Below, piece by piece: positions 28,530 through 35,607 of a DNA stretch of 64,000 nt. Both the position numbers and the translations under genes were made by a program. Positions within the stretch are counted from its first letter, which is position 1; every line of letters begins with the position of its first letter. The notes under the pieces were generated by a model. The model did not search any database. It was not told the DNA's origin and saw only the letters and a list, made by a program, of their open reading frames with translations. Origin of the DNA: Phenylobacterium soli (GTDB lineage: Bacteria; Pseudomonadota; Alphaproteobacteria; Caulobacterales; Caulobacteraceae). The stretch is from the NCBI RefSeq assembly GCF_003254475.1, contig NZ_QFYQ01000001.1:2356001-2420000 (forward strand), in the 5' to 3' direction.

Positions 28530-29303
28530 ATGCCGATTCGTCCGTCCGATCTCGATCGAGTGAAGGCGCTGCCTCTGTTCGCCCAAGCCTCGGACGAGTT
28601 GTTCCGCGACATGCTGGGCGGCGGCTTTCTGCAGAAGTTCCCGGCCGGCACGACCCTGCTGACCGAGGGCGATCCCGTCGACTTCCTCTACATCCTGCTG
28701 GAAGGCGCGGTGGAGCTGGAGGGCACCTGGAACGACAAGGCGACCACCCTGGCGGTGCTGAAGCCCGTCTCGGCGTTCATCCTGGCGGCGGTGGTCCTCG
28801 ACTCCAACGGGCTGATGAGCGCCCACACCCTGGAATCTTCGCAGATCCTGATGGTCTCCGGCGAGGCGCTGCGCCGCGCGATGATGCGCGACGCCCGGTT
28901 CTGCTTCACCGTCGCCCAGGAGCTCGCTGGCTGCTACCGCGGCGTGGTGCGGGCCCTGAAGAACCAGAAGCTGCGCGGCGGCATGGAGCGGCTGGCCAAC
29001 TACCTGATCAGCCAGCAGGCCCGGTGCGGCGGCGGCGAAACCTTCGCCCTGCCGCACGAGAAGCGCGTCCTCGCGTCTCTGCTCGGCATGACTCCGGAAA
29101 ACCTGTCGCGGGCGTTCGCCAGCCTCGGCGACTATGGGGTGAGCGTCAGTGGACCGAACGTGACCATCCATCGGCCTGTGGTGCTGCAGCGGCTCGCCAA
29201 GCCCGACGCGCTCATCGACCAGGCGGGGCCGACCGGCGACACGCCGGCCAGCGCGGCGGAGCTGGAGCGCTGGACCCCGGAGCCGGCCCGCGCCGTCTCC
29301 TGA
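28530..29303 (+). CDS. Crp/Fnr-family transcriptional regulator of the nitrate island
   Basis: A 257-residue regulator with an N-terminal cyclic-nucleotide-binding-type sensor domain (about 15-125), a dimerisation helix, and a C-terminal winged helix-turn-helix (about 145-222). The recognition helix TPENLSRAFASL has Glu190, Ser193 and Arg194 in the ExxSR arrangement that in FNR reads TTGAT half-sites, matching the three boxes nearby. It lacks the N-terminal Cys cluster of oxygen-sensing FNR; Cys125, Cys135 and Cys166 are scattered. It may sense NO through haem like DNR/NnrR or be controlled by another input; unresolved. A perfect AAGGAGG precedes the ATG. A roughly 35-residue C-terminal tail extends beyond the usual end. 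Confidence 0.92.
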   Translation: MPIRPSDLDRVKALPLFAQASDELFRDMLGGGFLQKFPAGTTLLTEGDPVDFLYILLEGAVELEGTWNDKATTLAVLKPVSAFILAAVVLDSNGLMSAHTLESSQILMVSGEALRRAMMRDARFCFTVAQELAGCYRGVVRALKNQKLRGGMERLANYLISQQARCGGGETFALPHEKRVLASLLGMTPENLSRAFASLGDYGVSVSGPNVTIHRPVVLQRLAKPDALIDQAGPTGDTPASAAELERWTPEPARAVS

Positions 29304-29309
29304 GGCCGG

Positions 29310-30287
29310 TCAGCCGCCGTACTGGGCGAGCTGGCGCGTATCCCCGCTGATCCCTTCCGCCAGCCGATGGCCGCGCGGCTTGCCCACGAGCGCCGCCTGG
29401 ATGCGCGCCTTGAGCGCGTCCGCGTCGTCGCCCTGCAGCAGGTCGCGCAGGTCGACGCCGAGCTCGCCGAAGAGGCAGAGCCTGAGCTTGCCGCGGGCGG
29501 TGATCCGCAGCCGGTTGCAGCCGTCGCAGAAGCCCGGCGCATAGGGCGCGATCAGCCCGATGCGGCCGGCGTAGTCCGGGTGGGCGTATTCCACCGCCGG
29601 GCCATCGTCGAAGGCGCGGGGACGGGGACGCCAGCCGCGCGCTTGCAGCCAGTCGGTGAGGCGCCCGCCAGGGATGTGCTGGTCGGCGAAGAATGCGGCG
29701 TTGTCGCCGGTCCGCATGAGCTCGATGAACCGCACGGCGACCGGCCGCTCGCGGACGAAATCGGCGAAGGCGTCGAAGCCGTCCTGGACGCCGTCCTTCA
29801 GCAGCACGCCGTTGACCTTCACCGTCGGCACGCCGATGGCCAGCGCCTGGTCGAGGCCGCGCACCACGGACTCCAGCCGGTCGTGGCCGGTGATCCGCTG
29901 GAAGGCGGCACGGTCGAGGGAGTCGATGCTGACGTTGAGGTTGGTGAGGCCGGCGTCGCGCCAGGCGGCGATGTTGCGGTCGAGGTTCCAGCCGTTGGTG
30001 GTCAGGGCCACCTTGTCGATGCCGGGGGTGGCCGAGACCCGGGCGATGATCTCCGGGAGGTCGCGCCGCACGCTGGGTTCACCGCCGGTCAGGCGCAACT
30101 TGGAGACGCCGAGGTCGGCGAAGGCGCGCGTGACGCGATCGACCTCGTCGGGCGTCAGGAAGCTCTGCGGCCCCGACTTCCGGTAGCCGTCCGGTAGGCA
30201 GTAGGTGCAGCGGAAATTGCAGACCTCGGTGACCGAGACCCGCAGATAGTGAAAGCGACGGCCGAAGCCGTCCTCGAGACGCGACAA
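29310..30287 (-). CDS. moaA: GTP 3',8-cyclase MoaA (molybdopterin biosynthesis)
   Basis: A radical SAM enzyme that converts GTP to 3',8-cyclo-dihydro-GTP, the first step of molybdenum cofactor synthesis. The SAM cluster ligands are Cys23, 27 and 30 (EVCNFRCTYCLPDGY), the second cluster Cys254, 257 and 271 (GFCDGCNRLR, LRLCLFGE), and the protein ends in the essential Gly-Gly (AQYGG). I place the start at TTG 30287 (325 residues, preceded by GGAAAGGGG), where family homology begins. An ATG at 30461 would add a 58-residue Pro/Arg-rich segment and lies upstream of the start site predicted from the FNR box at 30467; GTG 30329 is another option. Confidence 0.93.
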   Translation of the reverse strand: MSRLEDGFGRRFHYLRVSVTEVCNFRCTYCLPDGYRKSGPQSFLTPDEVDRVTRAFADLGVSKLRLTGGEPSVRRDLPEIIARVSATPGIDKVALTTNGWNLDRNIAAWRDAGLTNLNVSIDSLDRAAFQRITGHDRLESVVRGLDQALAIGVPTVKVNGVLLKDGVQDGFDAFADFVRERPVAVRFIELMRTGDNAAFFADQHIPGGRLTDWLQARGWRPRPRAFDDGPAVEYAHPDYAGRIGLIAPYAPGFCDGCNRLRITARGKLRLCLFGELGVDLRDLLQGDDADALKARIQAALVGKPRGHRLAEGISGDTRQLAQYGG

Positions 30288-30466
30288 ACTTGGCCCCTTT
30301 CCAAGCGCGGGAGGCGAGGGCGTTTCCACCCGCACCCTTGGCCCTGGCGGGCCTCGGCCGCATCGCCCTGGCGCGGAGGGCGCTTTAGGCGGCGAGGCTC
30401 GGAGCGAACTGACGGGCGGCGATGACCGCGCCGGATTCAATCTAGGCGCGCCGGGGCGCATGTCCC

Positions 30467-30480
30467 TTGACGCATATCAA
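30467..30480. promoter_or_regulatory. FNR/DNR-type box upstream of moaA
   Basis: TTGACGCATATCAA equals TTGAT-N4-GTCAA on the other strand. It overlaps the last codon and stop of nnrS and would give a moaA transcription start near 30432 if activating at -41.5, allowing moaA expression independent of nnrS. Confidence 0.72.
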
Positions 30481-31637
30481 GCGCGGGCCGGACGCGGAGT
30501 GAGCAGCATTTTCCCGTAGGCGCCCGCAAAGCTCGCGAAGGCGAGGGTCCACAGCGCGGCCGACAGGCTGAGCAATCCGACTTGCATCGTCGGCAGGAAC
30601 GGCGCGGCGACGCGGCTGACCGCAGCCAGGTTGACGAGCAGGAAGATGGCCTGGGTCGCGCGGTCCGCGGTGAGCGGGCGGCCGGTATGGCCGCGGCTGG
30701 CGCGGGTCATCACCGCCAGGGTCATGACGCCCACCGCCCCGGCGGTCAGGGCATGGACGCCGGCGGTGCGGGGGACTTCGCCGGTGAGCGCCGAGAGCCC
30801 GAGCAGCAGGAGCCCTGCGCCAAGCCAGCCGTAGCCCAGGTGCAGGACGGTCACGAGCGGCTCCTTCCACGCCAGCCAGCCACGCCAGCGCGCCAGCCGG
30901 GCCAGGTTGGCGAGGCCGGCGAGCGCCAGGGCGGCGCCGGAGATCGACAGGTCGGGGAAGATCGCCCACGCCGCGGCGGCCACGCCCGTAACGCCCAGGG
31001 CGACCTGGTCGAAGCGCCCGGCCGTGGCCGGCAATCGGGTCTCGCCGCGGGCGTTCAGCCAGTTGCGGGTGAAGCTCGGCGTGATGCGGCCGCCGATCAG
31101 GGCGATCAGCACCGCCACGGCCGCCAGGCCCACCCGCACCCCGATGGCCAGCGACCCGGCCGGGCCGAAGTGGAAGGCTACGTTGGCCAGGGCGAACAGG
31201 CTGACGAGGATGCAGACCGGCAGGTTGCGCCAGTTGCGGCCGGCCAGGACCTCCCGCCAGACGACGGCTGCGAAGGCGATCAGGAACAGGCTGTCGATCG
31301 CGTAGCTGACCGGACTGGGGAACAGCATGGCGAGCCGCCCGGCGACCCACAGGGCCACGAGCACGCCGAGTGGCGCGCCGATCACCGGCATGCGCCCGGT
31401 CCAGTTCGGGACCGCGGTGGTCAGGAAGCCGGCGATGACCGCGGCGAGATAGCCGAACAGCATCTCGTGGATGTGCCAGTCGCGGGAGATCTCCGGCGGT
31501 CCGCCGTGCATGAAGACGGCGAGCCAGAGCGGCACGACGAGGGCCGCCCAGGCGGCGCCGAACAGGAAGAACGGGCGGAAGCCGAAGCTGAACAGGGCCG
31601 GCCCCGAATAGGCGCGCCGCCTCGCCGCCGTGCTCAT
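30477..31637 (-). CDS. nnrS: NnrS family membrane protein
   Basis: A 386-residue polytopic membrane protein (about 12 segments) of the NnrS family. The N-terminal signature ALFSFGFRPFFL and the HIHEMLFGYL motif are present, and histidines in the membrane suggest haem/copper binding. NnrS proteins are regulated with denitrification genes and relieve cellular NO stress, including iron-nitrosyl formation. ATG 31637 with GGAGG upstream is preferred over ATG 31673, which lies inside the nrdJ 3' end. It follows nrdJ by 26 bp on the same strand and leads into moaA. Confidence 0.93.
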   Translation of the reverse strand: MSTAARRRAYSGPALFSFGFRPFFLFGAAWAALVVPLWLAVFMHGGPPEISRDWHIHEMLFGYLAAVIAGFLTTAVPNWTGRMPVIGAPLGVLVALWVAGRLAMLFPSPVSYAIDSLFLIAFAAVVWREVLAGRNWRNLPVCILVSLFALANVAFHFGPAGSLAIGVRVGLAAVAVLIALIGGRITPSFTRNWLNARGETRLPATAGRFDQVALGVTGVAAAAWAIFPDLSISGAALALAGLANLARLARWRGWLAWKEPLVTVLHLGYGWLGAGLLLLGLSALTGEVPRTAGVHALTAGAVGVMTLAVMTRASRGHTGRPLTADRATQAIFLLVNLAAVSRVAAPFLPTMQVGLLSLSAALWTLAFASFAGAYGKMLLTPRPARA

Positions 31638-31663
31638 CGCCGGGCCTCCAGCAGTCAATCCGA

Positions 31664-33883
31664 TCAGCCGCATTTAGAGTATCCGCAGTCGCCGCAGGTG
31701 TCGCAGCCTTCCTTGCGCGCCAGGTTGAAGCCGCCGCAGCGGGGACAGCTCGCCGCCGCGAACGGGCGGACCGCCACGGCTGGCGCCGGGGGCGGGTCCG
31801 AGAGGGCGGCGTCGCGCTCCAGGTGTCGCTCGATCACCCCGCCGATGGCCGCCAGTAGGGAAGGGACGTAGCGGCCGCCGACCCAGGCGCCGCCGCGCGG
31901 ATCGAACACCGCCTTCAGCTCGTCGGCGACGAACGCGACGTCGCCGCCGCGCCGGAAGACGGCCGAGATCATCCGCGTCAGGCCCAGGGTCCAGGCGTAA
32001 TGCTCCATGTTCTTGGAGTTGACGAAGATCTCGAACGGTCGGCGCCCGGTGGGCTCTTCGAGGTCGTTGATGGTGACGTAGACGGCGTGGGCGCTCTCGG
32101 GCCAGGCGATCTTGTAGGTGGCCCCCGCGAGCGCTTCGGGGCGCGGCGAGAGCTGGGGGTCGGGGGCCGGCGCGGGCTCCTCCTCGGCGGGCGCGACGGA
32201 GAGCACCGAGCCGGTCACGCTGTTCGGGCGGTAGGTGGTCAGGCCCTTGCAGCCGGCGTGGTAGGCCTCGACGTAGACCGCGGCGAAGTCCTCGAATGCG
32301 ATGTGCTCGGGGCAGTTGACGGTCTTGGAGATCGAGCTGTCGATCTCGGCCTGGGCGGCCGCCTGCATGCGCACATGGTCGGCGGGCGTCAGCGTCTGGG
32401 CGGTGACGAAGAGGTCGGCCGGCGGCGGCGTCTCGCCCCTCAGCCGCTTCCAGGCGGCCAGCGCATAGTCCTCGACCGGCTCCTCCCGCGTCGTGCCGTC
32501 GGCCTGGCGGACCTTGCGGCTATAGGCGAAGGCGAAGACCGGCTCGATCCCAGAGGAGACGTTGCCGGCCAGCAGCGAGGTGGTGCCGGTGGGCGCGATC
32601 GAGGTCAGGCAGCCGTTGCGAAGCCCGTGCGCACGGATCTGCTCGCGGGTCTCAGGATCGAGGGTCGCAAGGTTCGGCCGGTCGAGCATGACGGGGTCGT
32701 AGAGCGGGAAGGGGCCGCGCTCGCGGGCGAGGTCGGCCGAGGCGCGGTAGGCCTCGCGCTTGATCGCGCCGAGCCACTGGCGGGTCAGGGTCACCGCGGC
32801 GTCGGTTCCGTACGTCGCCCCGCAGAAGATCAGGGCGTCGGCGAGGCCGGTGACGCCGAGGCCGATGCGGCGCTTGGCGCGCGCTTCCGTCGCCTGGGCC
32901 TCCAGCGGGAAGCGCGAGATGTCGATGACGTTGTCGAGCATCCGCACTGCGGTGGCGGTGAGTTCGGCCAGGGACGCGTCAGGGATGTGCGCGCCCGGCT
33001 CGAACGGCGCCTCCACCAGCCGCGCCAGGTTGATCGACCCGAGCAGGCAGGCGCCGTAGGCCGGCAGCATCTGCTCGCCGCAGGGATTGCTCGCCAGGAT
33101 GGTCTCGCAGTGGGCGAGGTTGTTCTGGGCGTTGACGCGGTCGATGAAGATGACGCCAGGCTCGGCCGCGTCGTAGGTCCCCTGCATCAGCCGCCGCCAG
33201 AGCTCGGTCGCGGGGACGGTGCGGACCACCTGGCCTTCGAACGTCAGGGGCCAGTCCTCTTCCCGCGCCAAGGCCGCCATGAAGGCGTCGCTGACCAGGA
33301 CCGAGAGGTTGAAGTTCCGGAACCGCCCGGGCTCGCGCTTGGCGTCGATGAAGGCCTCGATATCGGGGTGCTCGACGCGCAGGCAGCCCATCATGGCGCC
33401 GCGTCGCTGGCCGGCCGACATGATGGTGCGGCACATGGAGTCCCAGACGTCCATGAAGCTCAGTGGACCGGAGGCGTCCGCCGCCACGCCGCGCACGGGC
33501 CAGCCCTTGGGCCGGATGGACGAGAAGTCCATCCCGACGCCGCCGCCCTGCTGCATGGTGACCGCCGCCTCCCGCACCTGGGCGAAGATGCCGGGGAGGT
33601 CATCGGGGATCTCGCCCATGACGAAGCAGTTGAAGAGCGTCACGTTGCGCCCCGCGCCGGCCCCCGCCAGCACCCGGCCGGCGGGAATGAAACGGAAGTC
33701 CTGCAGGGCGCTGAGGAAACGTTCGCGCATGGCGGCGCGGCGCGGCCTGGGCTCGGCCTCGGCCAGCGCGGTGGCCACGCGGGCCCAGGTTTCCTCGACG
33801 CTGGCGTCGCCGCCGCCGTCGGGGGACTGGAACCGGTACTTGGACGCCCAGATCTCTCCGGCCAGCGGATTGTCGAAAGCCAT
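31664..33883 (-). CDS. nrdJ: Adenosylcobalamin-dependent ribonucleotide reductase (class II)
   Basis: A 739-residue vitamin B12-dependent ribonucleotide reductase that forms deoxynucleotides without oxygen. The active-site cysteines include Cys86 (TLFNCFVMG) and Cys268 in NPCGEQ with Glu270, followed by the APTGTTSLLAGNVSSGIEP motif. A C-terminal Cys-rich segment, CPRCGGFNLARKEGC and CGDCGYSKCG, resembles the metal/redox tail of this class. ATG 33883 with AGGAGG upstream is preferred; the frame is open to 33952. Placement in the anaerobic island suits a need for dNTPs when an O2-dependent class I enzyme cannot work. Confidence 0.95.
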   Translation of the reverse strand: MAFDNPLAGEIWASKYRFQSPDGGGDASVEETWARVATALAEAEPRPRRAAMRERFLSALQDFRFIPAGRVLAGAGAGRNVTLFNCFVMGEIPDDLPGIFAQVREAAVTMQQGGGVGMDFSSIRPKGWPVRGVAADASGPLSFMDVWDSMCRTIMSAGQRRGAMMGCLRVEHPDIEAFIDAKREPGRFRNFNLSVLVSDAFMAALAREEDWPLTFEGQVVRTVPATELWRRLMQGTYDAAEPGVIFIDRVNAQNNLAHCETILASNPCGEQMLPAYGACLLGSINLARLVEAPFEPGAHIPDASLAELTATAVRMLDNVIDISRFPLEAQATEARAKRRIGLGVTGLADALIFCGATYGTDAAVTLTRQWLGAIKREAYRASADLARERGPFPLYDPVMLDRPNLATLDPETREQIRAHGLRNGCLTSIAPTGTTSLLAGNVSSGIEPVFAFAYSRKVRQADGTTREEPVEDYALAAWKRLRGETPPPADLFVTAQTLTPADHVRMQAAAQAEIDSSISKTVNCPEHIAFEDFAAVYVEAYHAGCKGLTTYRPNSVTGSVLSVAPAEEEPAPAPDPQLSPRPEALAGATYKIAWPESAHAVYVTINDLEEPTGRRPFEIFVNSKNMEHYAWTLGLTRMISAVFRRGGDVAFVADELKAVFDPRGGAWVGGRYVPSLLAAIGGVIERHLERDAALSDPPPAPAVAVRPFAAASCPRCGGFNLARKEGCDTCGDCGYSKCG

Positions 33884-33960
33884 GCGGCGCCTCCTCGATG
33901 AGAGGCCCACACGCTCCTCGATTCCGGCCCGGCGCGCCGCGATGGGCGACAACCGGCCGC

Positions 33961-33974
33961 TTGTCGTTCGTCAA
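33961..33974. promoter_or_regulatory. Degenerate FNR/DNR-type box between nrdJ and ytfE-like gene
   Basis: TTGTCGTTCGTCAA differs from TTGAC-N4-GTCAA at one half-site base. Its centre lies about 84 bp from both divergent start codons, so it could serve both genes. Confidence 0.5.
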
Positions 33975-34051
33975 GCCCGCCGGACCCCGGCTTCAAGGCG
34001 CGCGCCGCCCGAGGGCGCTAGGTTGCCTCCTGCAATGTGAGGAGGCGTCCA

Positions 34052-34561
34052 ATGCTCCAGTCCTGGGCCTTTCTGAGCGGCTTCACGCCGCCGCCGCGGA
34101 GCGGCGAGCCGGCCAGCGCCGAGGCCCTGATCGGCCACGTCCTTGAGCGCTACCACGACGTCCACCGCGCCGAGTTTCCCGAGGCGATCCGGCTGGCGCG
34201 CAAGGTGGAGGCGGTGCATGCCGGCGTCGCCGAGGCGCCCCGCGGCCTCGCCGACCACCTCGCGCTCATGTTCGACGACCTGGAGGCTCACCAGCAGCGG
34301 GAGGAGCGGGTGCTGTTCCCGGCCATGCTCAACGGCGGCTGCATGGTGGTGCGCCATCCGATCCAGCGGATGATGGCCGAGCACGAGGACGTGGAGGCGC
34401 AACTCGCCACCCTTCGCCAGCTCAGCAACGGCTACGTCGCGCCCGATGACGCCTGCCGGACCTGGCGGGCGCTCTACGCGGCCTGCCGCAAGCTGGACGA
34501 GGACCTCGTCGAGCATATGCGGATCGAGAACGAGGAGCTGTTCCCGCTCTTCCTCGGCTGA
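34052..34561 (+). CDS. YtfE/RIC-type hemerythrin-domain iron-sulfur repair protein
   Basis: A 169-residue hemerythrin-like protein resembling the C-terminal domain of RIC/YtfE (repair of iron centres): RYHDVHRAEFPEAIRLARKV is the domain's opening signature. Candidate di-iron ligands include His35, His80, Glu84/85, His102, His111, His155 and Glu159. The N-terminal ScdA domain of full-length RIC (about 220 residues) is lacking. Such proteins repair Fe-S clusters damaged by NO or peroxide. ATG 34052 follows GAGGAGG. It is divergent from nrdJ across a possible FNR-type site. Confidence 0.85.
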   Translation: MLQSWAFLSGFTPPPRSGEPASAEALIGHVLERYHDVHRAEFPEAIRLARKVEAVHAGVAEAPRGLADHLALMFDDLEAHQQREERVLFPAMLNGGCMVVRHPIQRMMAEHEDVEAQLATLRQLSNGYVAPDDACRTWRALYAACRKLDEDLVEHMRIENEELFPLFLG

Positions 34562-34651
34562 GAGGCGATCGGCGCCCACCCAGCGGAGCTCAGACGCGGG
34601 CGCCAGGCGGCGGCGGATCGGAGCGGTCCGCCGCCGCCGACTTATTGGGGC

Positions 34652-35221
34652 TCAGTTGCAGACGCCGCGGTAGCGCGGAATCTGGCCGACGAGCGAACAG
34701 GGCCGGAAGCGGCTGTCGAACTCCTGGGCCAGCACCAGGTCCCAGGCGTCGCGGCAGGCGCCGGTCGAGCCCGGCACACAGAAGACGAAGGTCTCCTCGA
34801 TCTGGCCCGCCAGGGCGCGCGACTGCAGGGTGGAGACGCCGACGGTGGTCTGGCTGGCCTGGTGGAAGACCACGGCGAACCCGTCCATCTCGCGGCGCAG
34901 GAGCGGCCGAACCGCCTCGGGGGTCATGTCGCGCGGCGAGAAGCCGGTGCCGCCGGTGGTCAGGATCACATCCACGTCCGGGTCGGCGACCCAGGCGAGG
35001 ATCTGCCGCTGGATGGCGTCCACGTCGTCGGTGACGATGGTGCGGCCGGCCAGATGGTGCCCCGCGCCCGTCAGGCGGTCGGCCAGGAGCGCGCCCGAGG
35101 TGTCCGTGACTTCCGTCCGAGTGTCAGAGACGGTGAGCACCGCCACCTTCAGCGGATAGAAGGGCAGGGACTCGTCGATGCCCGCCTTGCGTCCGCTCTT
35201 CGCCTTGACGACCTGATCCAA
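34652..35221 (-). CDS. moaB: Molybdenum cofactor biosynthesis protein MoaB
   Basis: A 189-residue MoaB/MogA-type protein that adenylates molybdopterin before molybdenum insertion. The family core is clear: IDESLPFYPLKVAVLTVSDT at the N-terminus, the TTGGTGFSPRDMTPEA motif (about 88-103) and CVPGSTGACRDAWD near the C-terminus. The likely start is TTG at 35221, two bases after the moaD stop and preceded by a G-rich sequence; a reading frame remains open to 35320 but overlaps moaD. It is co-transcribed with moaD. Confidence 0.93.
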   Translation of the reverse strand: MDQVVKAKSGRKAGIDESLPFYPLKVAVLTVSDTRTEVTDTSGALLADRLTGAGHHLAGRTIVTDDVDAIQRQILAWVADPDVDVILTTGGTGFSPRDMTPEAVRPLLRREMDGFAVVFHQASQTTVGVSTLQSRALAGQIEETFVFCVPGSTGACRDAWDLVLAQEFDSRFRPCSLVGQIPRYRGVCN

Positions 35222-35222
35222 T

Positions 35223-35534
35223 TCAACCCCCGGAAAACATTGAGAAGAAGGCGACCTCCTGGCCGGGCCGAATCCACGCCTCGTCGCCGACGATGTCGCG
35301 GTCCACAGCGCAGCGGACACCGCGTGCGCAGAGCGCCTCGATGCCGCCCTCGGTCAGCTCGCCGAGAAGCACCTTCAGCGCGGGAACGGAGCAGCCCGCG
35401 GCGGGGATCTCGACCTCGGCGGCGCGGCCGAACACGTCGGCGACTTTGCCGAAGAAGAGCACGCTGACGCGCGCGACCTGTTCGTCGATGAGGGGCGCGT
35501 CGGCGCTCGGCGCCTGGAGCAGAAGACCGGACAT
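35223..35534 (-). CDS. moaD: Molybdopterin synthase sulfur-carrier subunit MoaD
   Basis: A 103-residue ubiquitin-fold protein ending in the essential Gly-Gly (FFSMFSGG) that is thiocarboxylated to supply sulfur for molybdopterin. The core begins at VSVLFFGKVADVFGRAAEVE; an N-terminal extension of about 20 residues is longer than usual (about 81-85 total in most homologues), so a start further inside is possible. The ATG at 35534 has no Shine-Dalgarno sequence and may be leaderless. moaE is not in the window. Confidence 0.88.
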   Translation of the reverse strand: MSGLLLQAPSADAPLIDEQVARVSVLFFGKVADVFGRAAEVEIPAAGCSVPALKVLLGELTEGGIEALCARGVRCAVDRDIVGDEAWIRPGQEVAFFSMFSGG

Positions 35535-35568
35535 GGACGGCAGATAGCGCGCCCGCGCCGGTCCTCAT

Positions 35569-35582
35569 TTGTCGGAGATCAA
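35569..35582. promoter_or_regulatory. Degenerate FNR-type box upstream of moaD
   Basis: TTGTCGGAGATCAA matches TTGAT-N4-ATCAA except in the left half-site. Its centre is exactly 41.5 bp from the A of the moaD ATG, the classical class II activator position if the transcript begins at that A. Confidence 0.5.
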
Positions 35583-35607
35583 CTGGACCGTACGAATTCG
35601 CGGACGG

